In this document: piece by piece, positions 8,624 to 17,027 of the stretch
Layout: each line of letters begins with the position of its first letter
How positions within the stretch are numbered: position 1 is the stretch's first letter
Program-made: the position numbers and the translations under genes
Notes under the pieces: generated by a model
The model's database searches: none
The model's input: the letters and a program-made list of their open reading frames with translations, nothing else
Told to the model about the DNA's origin: nothing
Assembly: GCA_019155205.2 (NCBI GenBank)
Contig: JAHNZQ020000049.1
Coordinates: 1,201,155-1,265,154, forward strand
Length of the DNA: 64,000 nucleotides
From: Gracilaria vermiculophylla
Lineage: Eukaryota; Rhodophyta; Florideophyceae; Gracilariales; Gracilariaceae
Direction of reading: 5' to 3'

Positions 8624-11600
8624 CGCGCGCTGACCCGTTTTCCAGGCGGGGAAGCGCACGCCGCGCATCGGCGCAAAATGGGGCCGCTCTGCTGCGCGCG
8701 CTAGCTGTAAGAAGGCTTCAGCAATCCCATTAAAGCAATACGATTCCCTGACGAGATCCACATTTCAGAACTTGAGTAAAACCGTCAATGACCAGAACTA
8801 CGACGAGTGTCGTCCTTCGAATGACTCGAATACTTGTAATTGCTACTATATTAGACTCGCAGTGCGCGGGTGCTGCTAAAATGCAGCGGTCAGAAGAGTG
8901 GCAGCGCCGGATCGTCGTAGTGTCGCTAGCTCGGGTGCGCGCGCGCCTTGTGCGCAAAGTACGCAAGAACCTCTTTCTGCCTGACCAGTTTCCCCAGCGG
9001 GGAAGCGCACGCCGCGCATTGGCGAAAAATGGGGCTGCTCTGCTGCGCGCGCTAGCTGTAAGAAGGCTTCAGCAATCCCATTAAAGCAATACGATTCCCT
9101 GATGAGATCGACATTTCAGAACTTGAGTAAAACCGTCAATGACCAGAACTACGACGAGTATCGTCCTTCGAATGACTCGAATACTTGTAATTGCTACTAT
9201 ATTAGACTCGCAGTGCGCGGGTGCTGCTAAAGTGCAGCGGTCAGAAGAGTGGCAGCGCCGGATCGTCGTAGTAGCGCTAGCTCGGGTGCGCGCGCGCCTT
9301 GTGCGCAAAGTACGCAAGAACCTCTTGCTGCCTGACCCGTTTTCCAGGCGGGGAAGCGCACGCCGCGCATCGGCGCAAAATGGGGCTGCTCTGTTGCGCG
9401 GGCTAGCTGTAAGAAGGCTTCAGCAATCCCATTAAAGCAATACGATTCCCTGATGAGATCGACATTTCAGAACTTGAATGAAACCGTTGATGACCAGAAC
9501 TACGACGAGTATCGTCCTTCGAATGACTCGAATACTTGAAATTGCTACTATATTAGACTCGCAGTGCGCGGGTGCTGCTAAAACGCAGCGGTCAGAAGAG
9601 TGTCAGCGCCGGATCGTCGTAGTATCGCTAGCTCGGGTGCGCGCGCGCCTTGTGCGCAAAGTACGCAAGAACCTCTTGCTGTCTGACCCGTTTCCCAGGC
9701 GGGGAAGCGCACGCCGCGCATCGGCGCAAAATGGGGCTGCTCTGTTGCGCGCGCTAGCTGTAAGAAGGCTTCAGCAATCCCATTAAAGCAATACGAGTCC
9801 CTGATGAGATCGACATTTCAGAACTTGAATGAAACCGTTGATGACCAGAACTACGACGAGTGTCGTCCTTCGAATGACTCGAATACTTGTAATTGCTACT
9901 ATATTAGACTCGCAGTGCGCGGGTGCTGCTAAAACGCAGCGGTCAGAAGAGTGGCAGCGCCGGATCGTCGTAGTATCGCTAGCTCGGGTGCGCGCGCGCC
10001 TTGTGCGCAAAGTACGCNNNNNNNNNNNNNNNNNNNNNNNNNNNNNNNNNNNNNNNNNNNNNNNNNNNNNNNNNNNNNNNNNNNNNNNNNNNNNNNNNNN
10101 NNNNNNNNNNNNNNNNNCGGGTGCTGCTAAAATGCAGCGGTCAGAAGAGTGGCAGCGCCGGATCGTCGTAGTAGCGCTAGCTCGGGTGCGCGCGCGCCTT
10201 GTGCGCAAAGTACGCAAGAAACTATTGCTGTCTGACCCGTTTCCCAGGCGGGGAAGCGCACGCCGCGCATCGGCGCAAAATGGGGCCGCTCTGCTGCGCG
10301 CGCTAGCTGTAAGAAGGCTTCAGCAATCCCATTAAAGCAATACGGTTCCCTGCTGAGATCGACATTTCAGAACTTGAATGAAACCGTCGATGACCAGAAC
10401 TACGACGAGTATCGTCCCTCGAATGACTCGAATACTTGTAATTGCTACTATATTAGACTCGCAGTGCGCGGGTGCTGCTAAAACGCAGCGGTCAGAAGAG
10501 TGTCAGCGCCGGATCGTCGTAGTATCGCTAGCTTGGGTGCGCGCGCGCCTTGTGCGCAAATTACGCAAGAAACTCTTGCTGTCTGACCAGTTTCCCAAGC
10601 GGGGAAGCGCACGCCGCGCATCGGCGCAAAATAGGGCTGCTCTGTTGCGCGCGCTAGCTGTAAGAAGGCTTCAGCAATCCCATTAAAGCAATACGGTTCC
10701 CTGATGAGATCGACATTTCAGAACTTGAATGAAACCGTCGATGACCAGAACTACGACGAGTATCGTCCTTCGAATGACTCGAATACTTGTAATTGCTACT
10801 ATATTAGACTCGCAGTGCGCGGGTGCTGCTAAAATGCAGCGGCCAGAAGAGTGTCAGCGCCGGATCGTCGTAGTGTCGCTAGCTCGGGTGCGCGCGCGCC
10901 TTGTGCGCAAAGTACGCAAGAAACTCTTGCTGTCTGACCCGTTTCCCAGGCGGGGAAGCGCACGCCGCGCATCGGCGCAAAATGGGGCTGCTCTGTTGCG
11001 CGCGCTAGCTGTAAGAAGGCTTCAGCAATCCCATTAAAGCAATACGATTCCCTGCTGAGATCGACATTTCAGAACTTGAATGAAACCGTCGATTACCAGA
11101 ACTACGACGAGTATCGTCCTTCGAATGACTCGAATACTTGAAATTGCTACTATATTAGACTCGCAGTGCGCGGGTGCTGCTAAAATGCAGCGGTCAGAAG
11201 AGTGGCAGCGCCGGATCGTCGTAGTAGCGCTAGCTCGGGTGCGCGCGCGCCTTGTGCGCAAAGTACGCAAGAAACTATTGCTGTCTGACCCGTTTCCACG
11301 GCGGGGAAGCGCACGCCGCGCATCGGCGCAAAATGGGGCCGCTCTGCTGCGCGCGCTAGCTGTAAGAAGGCTTCAGCAATCCCATTAAAGCAATACGATT
11401 CCCTGCTGAGATCGACATTTCAGAACTTGAATGAAACCGTCGATTACCAGAACTACGATGAGTATCGTCCTTCGAATGACTCGAATACTTGTAATTGCTA
11501 CTATATTAGACTCGTAGTGTGTGGGTACTGATAAAACGCAGCGGTTAGAAGAACGGCAGCGCCGGATCGTCGTAGTAGCGGTCGCGCGGGTGCGCGTGCG

Positions 11601-11640
11601 CCTTGTGCGCAAAGTACGCAAGAACCTCTTGCTGCTTGAT
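8624..11640. repeat. 351-bp tandem repeat array (about 8.5 visible copies, with assembly gap)
   Basis: Copies share the landmark TAAGAAGGCTTCAGCAATCC at 8708, 9059, 9410, 9761, 10310, 10661, 11012 and 11363, exactly 351 bp apart except across the N run. About 272 bp of each unit match the 3' UTR plus the last about 29 codons of the minus-strand gene that begins at 12852; about 79 bp (CTGACCCGTTTTCCAGGCGG... to GCTAGCTG) do not. The copy that overlaps the gene itself is the last one. In the copies I read, the gene's frame is broken by a TAG created by GCTAGC, so the copies are pseudogenic for that protein. Unit length is a multiple of three and a plus-strand frame of about 100 codons recurs in each copy; I treat it as a by-product. 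Confidence 0.93.
10018..10117. other. assembly gap (100 N) inside the tandem array
   Basis: Exactly 100 N, the usual placeholder for a gap of unknown size. The repeat phase before and after the gap does not fit 100 bp: the missing length should be 253 bp, or 253 plus a multiple of 351. Confidence 0.97.
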
Positions 11641-12852
11641 GTCCTTCTTCCACTGCGTGTAGCGCATGGCGCTGACGGCGTCCAGATAGTCGCGGCGCCA
11701 ATATGACGCGGTCTTCGGGCGCGCTGACAGCCAGCGCAGCAGGCGCACCAAGTTGGTGTCAAAATGGCGCTCGCTCTTGAACTCGGCGATGAGCTGTTGC
11801 GTGAGCAGGCGCGTCTCCTGCGCGCTGAAGGTGGCGCTGATGAGCGCGGCCGAAGCCGCCTCCAGGCGCGCGCAGTAGTCCAGCAGCAGCGCGGCGTACG
11901 GCGTGAGGAGTTGCAGCAGCTTGCGCGGCGCGGCGCGCGGTGCGGCGCGCAGCAACGATTTGCGGTGCGACAGCAGCTTGGTCAGCGTGCGCTGCAGGCG
12001 CGCGGCGGCGTCGCTGAAAAAGTGCAGCGGCGCGTGCGGCGGCAGCGCGGCGCAGTTGTGCAGGCGCGGCAGCCAGGCGCGCTGTAGTAGCGCGACGACG
12101 GCATGCACGAAGCGGGCGTACGGCTCGAGCCAGATGAGGAGCGACTGCAGGTCGCCGGGCTGCAGGGCGGTGGCGCGCTCGTGCAGGCAGTGAAGCAGGA
12201 AGAAGAGGGTACGCGTCTCGGCGCGCACGGCGTTGGTGTAGAGGGTAATACTGTCGCACGGGCCGTTGCGGCCGTACGGCGTGAGACGAAAGGCGGGGGC
12301 AGAGAAGGCGTGTTCGTCGGCGCGGCGCTCGACAGTGCGCAGGCACGGCAGACGGATAAGATGATGCCACTCGCGTAGGGCGGCTTCGGCGGACCCAGTG
12401 CGGCGCGGGTACGGGGCGGCGGGGAGTCCAAGGCGCGCCCACGCCGAGGAGCGCGTTTGCAGGGTGGAGGGCGACTTCTTGAGGGCATCTCCTGCATCGC
12501 GCGCGTAGCGCGCAGGCGGCGAGACGACGGCGCGCAACGGGGTGGGGTCGGCGGGCGGCGGCGCGGGGCGACGGGCAAACAGCAGTGAGGCGCGTGACAA
12601 GAGTCCATCGGCCGGTGCGGTCGGCGACGTCGAGCGGCGAGCAAAAAGTTGCGAGGCGCGGGACAGGAGGCTGTCGGCGGGGGCGGCTGGCGATTCAGCG
12701 GATAGCGGAGACGCGGGCGTGAACGCGCGCAGGGACGCAAAGAGTGATGCGCGGCGCGCGGGTGATGGCGGCGGCGGCGACGAAGGCGGCGGCTGCAGCT
12801 GCAGCTGCGCAGCCCCCGTCGCGCTCGACGTGCAGCGCGACGCGCTCTCCAT
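11545..12852 (-). CDS. protein of unknown function, probable helical C-terminal domain, 435 aa
   Basis: Start taken at the ATG at 12852 (MESASRCTSSATG); the frame is open further upstream only because that DNA is CpG-rich and low in complexity. Residues 1-130 are Ala/Pro/Ser-rich with an internal repeat (ADSLLSRASQLFARR / ADGLLSRASLLFARR). From about residue 170 to the end the chain is rich in Leu, Ala and Arg with many predicted helices (LFFLLHCLHERATALQPGDL; LLIWLEPYARFVHAVVALL), ending in RDRYYDDPALPFF. I recognise no family. The 3' UTR and last about 29 codons are the source of most of the 351-bp repeat unit next to it. The regular alternation of hydrophobic and charged residues supports real coding despite the extreme GC content. 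Confidence 0.6.
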   Translation of the reverse strand: MESASRCTSSATGAAQLQLQPPPSSPPPPSPARRASLFASLRAFTPASPLSAESPAAPADSLLSRASQLFARRSTSPTAPADGLLSRASLLFARRPAPPPADPTPLRAVVSPPARYARDAGDALKKSPSTLQTRSSAWARLGLPAAPYPRRTGSAEAALREWHHLIRLPCLRTVERRADEHAFSAPAFRLTPYGRNGPCDSITLYTNAVRAETRTLFFLLHCLHERATALQPGDLQSLLIWLEPYARFVHAVVALLQRAWLPRLHNCAALPPHAPLHFFSDAAARLQRTLTKLLSHRKSLLRAAPRAAPRKLLQLLTPYAALLLDYCARLEAASAALISATFSAQETRLLTQQLIAEFKSERHFDTNLVRLLRWLSARPKTASYWRRDYLDAVSAMRYTQWKKDIKQQEVLAYFAHKAHAHPRDRYYDDPALPFF

Positions 12853-13555
12853 TGCGCGTGGCCGCGCCAACGCGCGCAGCTGCGCCGCACACCCATCGCT
12901 TTTTGCCGACAGCTCTTCAACACGTGTACCGGCTGGACACGTCGCAATGCTTGAGCACTTGCGAACGGCGTGTGCGCGCTGTACACGCTGTGCAACACGA
13001 CGCAGCAGCAGCGTGCTGTAAGACACGGCGCAGCAGAGGGGCGTGGGCGCTGTACGCGCTGTAAGACACGACGCGCTGACTGCGAGCGCGCTGTACACGC
13101 TGGATGACAGGGCGCGACAGCGGCGCGAGCGCGCGCACGCGCACGCGTGCGGCGCGCGGCGCGTTGCGCGCCGGCGCGGCGCGAATTCGTGCGGCTTTCG
13201 GTCGGACGGCGCGCGGGGGCCGCGCGCGCACGCGGTGCGACTCGAGGGCCGTTCTGCGCGGCGGCGCTCGCCGTTTGTGGCTGCGCACCGTTGGCGTGCA
13301 GTGAGTCGCGCATGCGCGCGCTGATTCGGCGCGCCGCGTGCGCGACGCCGATACTTTGGCCGCCGCCGCTGTTGGCGCCGCGCCATCCGCCGCCGCCGCC
13401 GTGTCGCCTTAAGCGCGCCGCCGCCACGGGGGGAGCCGCCTGCTCGCACCGTGTCGCGCCGCGGGCTTGCTCCTCTGCGCACCCCCGCTCACGCTCCCCT
13501 GCTCCCCCGCACCGCGCTGCCCTTCGTTGCGCCCACTTGATCGCTGCCGAGCACC
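12853..13555. promoter_or_regulatory. CpG-rich upstream region with CGCTGTACACGCTG-type repeats
   Basis: Between the divergent starts at 12852 (-) and 13556 (+). The element GCGCTGTACACGCTG or a close variant occurs near 12975, 13047 and 13087, twice followed by a related ..ACACGACGC. The spacing and similarity suggest repeated promoter elements, but function is inferred. Long open frames here come from GC content. Confidence 0.4.
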
Positions 13556-13900
13556 ATGTGCATCGCCGGGTCGCCCGCAACATTCGTACCGCCCGCGCCG
13601 GGCGCGCGCGCGCACGCCGACTGCTGCGCGTCGCGCGCAGCGGCGTGCAAGTCCGGCAGGCGGCGGAAACAGCGCGCGGCGTGCGGCTGCAAGGCGGCGC
13701 CGCAGCAGGCCACGCTGATCCGCGCGTCGGACGCCGTCGGCTTCGGCGCGTCCGAAGAGCTGGAGCTGTTCCTGCACAGCGGGCGCTGCGGCAACCGGTC
13801 GGCGTCCGGGCGGCGCAGCACCAAGGCGCCGCACCCGTCGCGCGCCGAGTGCTACGTCATGCCGGACGCGCCGCTCGTCGTGATGCACCCGGGCGCCTAA
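13556..13900 (+). CDS. possible small Cys-rich protein, 114 aa
   Basis: The ATG at 13556 sits in a good context (AGCACCATG) and the frame runs to TAA at 13898-13900, followed by an AT-richer stretch with TGTAAAG that could serve as a poly(A) signal. Eight or nine Cys are present, including CC, CGC and SGRCGN, with a basic SGRRRKQR stretch. No family is recognised. In DNA this GC-rich chance frames are common, and an overlapping minus-strand frame is also open, so this is a candidate only. Confidence 0.3.
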   Translation: MCIAGSPATFVPPAPGARAHADCCASRAAACKSGRRRKQRAACGCKAAPQQATLIRASDAVGFGASEELELFLHSGRCGNRSASGRRSTKAPHPSRAECYVMPDAPLVVMHPGA

Positions 13901-14728
13901 AGCGTCGCCGCGCCAACCCTCCCTCAAGCCCAACGCACCCGCCGTTTGTTGTACATGTAAAGTATAGCTAAGAAATTATCGATGAGACGCGCACAGTTGC
14001 GTGCCAAACCGCCTCCATTGCGCCAGCAAATGCGCCCGCTAGGGTTCGCCTGCCGCGCTTGTGCTCCCCCATTTCACCACTACACGCCGCGCAGCGCCGA
14101 CAGACAGCGCCGTCGCGCGCCCCGTGTCGCCCACGTGTCACTGCTGCACACGTGATCGAGCACGCCTGTCTCTTGCGTTGCTCACCTCGAGCACGTCGCG
14201 CCGTACGCGCAAGTCGATTGTACACGTCACCCGCGCACGACGCGTGGCGCGTTGTGTACGTGCGCGAGCATCACACGCGTACACGCGTCAGGATGGAGGC
14301 GGCGGCGCGCAGAGCAGCACCGAGCGCGAGCGGTGCAGCGGCCAAGTGGCGCACCGTTTCGCATTTGGAACGGTGGCGCGCAAAATATCGGCCACACGCG
14401 TGGGGATGCGCGGCCGCGCAGCCGCTGATTGTGCCGCAGCGCCGTCGCCCTTGGGCCGCGCACGCCAATCAGCGAGGCGGCGACCGCCACTGCCTCTGTG
14501 AACCGTCGGTTGGTGCGAGCCCTTCGCGATTTTCCGCTCGGGTATTTGTACCACTTTCGCGCCTTCGAATGCCCTTCATGGTGTGAGCACCACCGCCACC
14601 TTCAATCCGCCGCCGTCCGTCCCCATCGTTCCATCTCGCACATCCCCCCCCATCCCCCCCTGTTCCCCCGTTCCCCCATTCCCCTGTTCCCCCATCCTTC
14701 ACCATCCCCCCCCTCACGTTACGCCACC
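13901..14728. other. intergenic, upstream of the RING-H2 gene
   Basis: No supported gene. It contains ACGCGT/CACGTG-like elements (14131-14290, for example GCCCACGTGTCA and ACACGTGATC) and a C-rich tract at 14640-14720 immediately before the start codon, the same layout as upstream of MYB-1. Confidence 0.5.
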
Positions 14729-15364
14729 ATGAATCACAAGTCGACTTCTTCGTCGTCGCATACGTCGTCGCCCGTACTCGCCGAGAGCTCCGCATGGAAG
14801 GAACCGCTGCTGGCTTCGGCCGCCGTATCGCTGCTTGCGCTGCTGGCCTACTTGCTGGTCGACGTCGCCATGAGGCACGGCTGTCTGGCGCCGCCGCCGC
14901 CGTCGCCGCCTACCGCGATGCCGCGCCCGGAGGAGCCCGTGCTGGGCTACGTGCTCATCATCGCCGGCTACCTGTTGCTGCCGGGCGTGGGCGCGCTGTT
15001 GGTGCGCCGCCAGCGCTGCCTGGCGCGCAACCGCGCCCTGCTGCAGATGCCGTCCGACGCCGCGGACGCCTCCTTCTCCAGCCTGTGCGCCGACGCGCTG
15101 CAACACGGTACGCGCGGCGCGCGCGCCGCCTCGCGCGCGCTGCAGGCCGACGTGGATCGCTGCTCGCGCGTCGAGCAATGGCCCGCGCACCGCGACGCGC
15201 AGTGCGCCGTGTGCCTCTTGCAGCTGCAGCCGCGCTGCGTCGCGCGCGTGCTGCCGTGCGAGCACGCCTTCCACCGCGACTGCGCCGACCTGTGGCTCGT
15301 GCGCGCCGCCAACAGCTCTTGCCCGCTGTGCTGGCGCCCGGTGTGCGAGCCGCGCCGCACATGA
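14729..15364 (+). CDS. membrane-anchored RING-H2 E3 ubiquitin ligase, 211 aa
   Basis: Probable ubiquitin ligase that recruits an E2 to membrane substrates. Start is the ATG in GCCACCATG at 14729. Two hydrophobic segments (about 28-47, then about 71-92 after a Pro-rich loop) anchor the N-terminus. The C-terminal RING-H2 is complete: C159, C162, C177, H179, H182, C185, C198 and C201, with the Trp after the sixth ligand (ADLWL). Spacing C-x2-C-x14-C-x-H-x2-H-x2-C-x12-C-x2-C is the classic ATL-like pattern. Substrate and compartment cannot be seen. A UAA transporter follows on the same strand after 565 bp. Confidence 0.88.
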   Translation: MNHKSTSSSSHTSSPVLAESSAWKEPLLASAAVSLLALLAYLLVDVAMRHGCLAPPPPSPPTAMPRPEEPVLGYVLIIAGYLLLPGVGALLVRRQRCLARNRALLQMPSDAADASFSSLCADALQHGTRGARAASRALQADVDRCSRVEQWPAHRDAQCAVCLLQLQPRCVARVLPCEHAFHRDCADLWLVRAANSSCPLCWRPVCEPRRT

Positions 15365-15929
15365 GCCATGCGCCTTGCGCTTTACTCACTCCTAACTATA
15401 AATCAATTCCACCCGCTGCCGCTGTTCGCCTCTGCGCACCGCTCGCCTCTGTGCACCGCTCGCCTCTGCGCGCCGCCCGGCGCGGCCAGTGTCCAACGCT
15501 CGAGCTCTCCCGCGGAGCCTCGACGGGTACACGCGCGAGCGCAGCGGCCGCGCATCCTCCGAGCCAGCCGCACGCGCGCTGCCGCCGCGAAACGGCGCGC
15601 CCAATCACAGCGCGCCGCGCCAGCGGCCCACGCAGTGTAAGGCACGCGCTGAGAGCGCCCAGTTGCGCTGTCGCCTCGGCACTGCCGCGCGGCGCCCTTC
15701 ACTGTCAGAGCGCGCGCATTACGCCGCCTCCAAGCCGCGTCAAATACCGCCCTACGCAGCCACCGCGCGCCTCCCGCACCGCCTCTCCCCGCTCCCGCCC
15801 ACACGTTAGCCGCCGTGCGCGCTCCCACGCTTCCCCGCCCACGTCCGCGTTCCGCTTTTTGAGCCCGCGTGCTCTCGCCCCCTCTCGCCGCCTCGCGTCT
15901 CAAACCTCGCCCCCCCATCCCCCGGAATA
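15365..15929. other. intergenic, upstream of the UAA transporter
   Basis: GC-rich spacer. A 17-bp unit (CTCGCCTCTGTGCACCG) is repeated three times at about 15427-15477. No gene supported. Confidence 0.55.
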
Positions 15930-17027
15930 ATGGCCGACAAAGCAGTGCCCATGGAGGAACCGGAGCCCACGCCGGCGCCGCAGCCGGTCGGCATCTGGAA
16001 GTACCTCCCGTCCCCGCGCGTCATGATGTGCGTCGTCGGCATCATCGGTTCGCTCATGCTGTACGCCTTGTTGCAGGAACGAATCATGACCAAGCCCTAC
16101 ACCAATGGATCCGAGCAAGACGGCGAAGAGGGCGAGTACTTCAAGAACTCGCTCGTGCTCGTCTTTGCCAATCGCTTTTCCGCCGCGATTGTCGCCGCTT
16201 GCATTTTGCTCGCAAAGGGCGACTTCTCCGAGCTGCGAAACAAGGCCCCGCTCTACAAGTACTTCATGATCAGCGTCAGCAACGTCATTGCCACCAGCTG
16301 CCAGTACGAGGCGCTCAAGTGGGTCACGTTGCCCACGCAGACCCTGGCCAAGTGCGCCAAGATGATTCCCGTCATGATCTGGGGCACGTTCATGTCCGGC
16401 AAGCGCTACGGCCCCGTCGAGTACGGTGTGGCCGTCTTCGTCGCCCTGGGGTGCACCGTCTTCCTCTTGTCTGGAAACATCAAGGCCAAGAAGGCCTCCG
16501 ATGAGGATTCCTACTACGGCCTTTTGCTCATGCTTGGCTACCTTGCCTTCGACGGCTTTACCTCCACCTTTCAGGAGAAACTCTTTGCCGGCTACCAGAT
16601 GACCATCTACAACCAGATGCTTTACGTCAACATGTGTTCGGGGCTCATGAGCATCTGCTTCTTGGTCGGATCGGGCAAGCTCTTTGAGTCCCTCGCTTTC
16701 CTCCTCAAGTATCCCACCGTCGTTGGAGACATGGCTGTGCTGTCTTTCTCGGCCGTGTCGGGCCAGTTTGCCATTACCTACACCATCAAGGAGTTCGGCG
16801 CGCTGCTGTACGCCACCATCATGACCATTCGCCAATTCTTGTCTGTGTTCGTGTCCAACCTTCTCTTCCGCCACGGAATGACCGGAATGCAGTGGCTTGG
16901 CGCCGCCACAGTCTTCGGCGCCCTCTTCTACAAGACCTACGCAAAGGCCAACAAGCCAAAGACAGGGCCCAAGACCGACGCTCCGCTCGAGGAGAAGGCT
17001 ACTATTGTACAGACTCCAGCAAAGTAA
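15930..17027 (+). CDS. UAA-family nucleotide-sugar / PAPS transporter (SLC35B-like), 365 aa
   Basis: Drug/metabolite-superfamily antiporter expected in the Golgi or ER. The family moves nucleotide sugars or PAPS, the sulfate donor, into the lumen in exchange for nucleotide monophosphates. About ten hydrophobic segments fill residues 28-345. Diagnostic stretches match the SLC35B2/B3 (PAPS) and SLC35B1 group: YEALKWVTLPTQTLAKCAKM, FDGFTSTFQEKLF, GQFAITYTIKEFGALLYATI and TIMTIRQFLSV. N- and C-terminal tails are short and charged. If this is an alga with sulfated wall polysaccharides, PAPS transport would fit, but the substrate cannot be fixed from sequence alone. Codon use changes visibly from the CpG-dense flanks to balanced coding sequence. 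Confidence 0.9.
   Translation: MADKAVPMEEPEPTPAPQPVGIWKYLPSPRVMMCVVGIIGSLMLYALLQERIMTKPYTNGSEQDGEEGEYFKNSLVLVFANRFSAAIVAACILLAKGDFSELRNKAPLYKYFMISVSNVIATSCQYEALKWVTLPTQTLAKCAKMIPVMIWGTFMSGKRYGPVEYGVAVFVALGCTVFLLSGNIKAKKASDEDSYYGLLLMLGYLAFDGFTSTFQEKLFAGYQMTIYNQMLYVNMCSGLMSICFLVGSGKLFESLAFLLKYPTVVGDMAVLSFSAVSGQFAITYTIKEFGALLYATIMTIRQFLSVFVSNLLFRHGMTGMQWLGAATVFGALFYKTYAKANKPKTGPKTDAPLEEKATIVQTPAK

Noticed and set aside
8730..9317. Minus-strand frames of 78 codons in the array units
   Set aside because: They are a different frame of the repeat unit, with no start context and no family likeness.
12853..13482. N-terminal extension (about 210 residues) of the minus-strand gene
   Set aside because: The extension is Arg/Ala low-complexity sequence over a repeat-bearing promoter region; the ATG at 12852 is a better start.
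11982..13583. 533-codon minus-strand frame overlapping the unknown gene
   Set aside because: Alternative frame of the same GC-rich DNA, low-complexity Arg/Ala/Pro text; the other frame has the helical, protein-like pattern.
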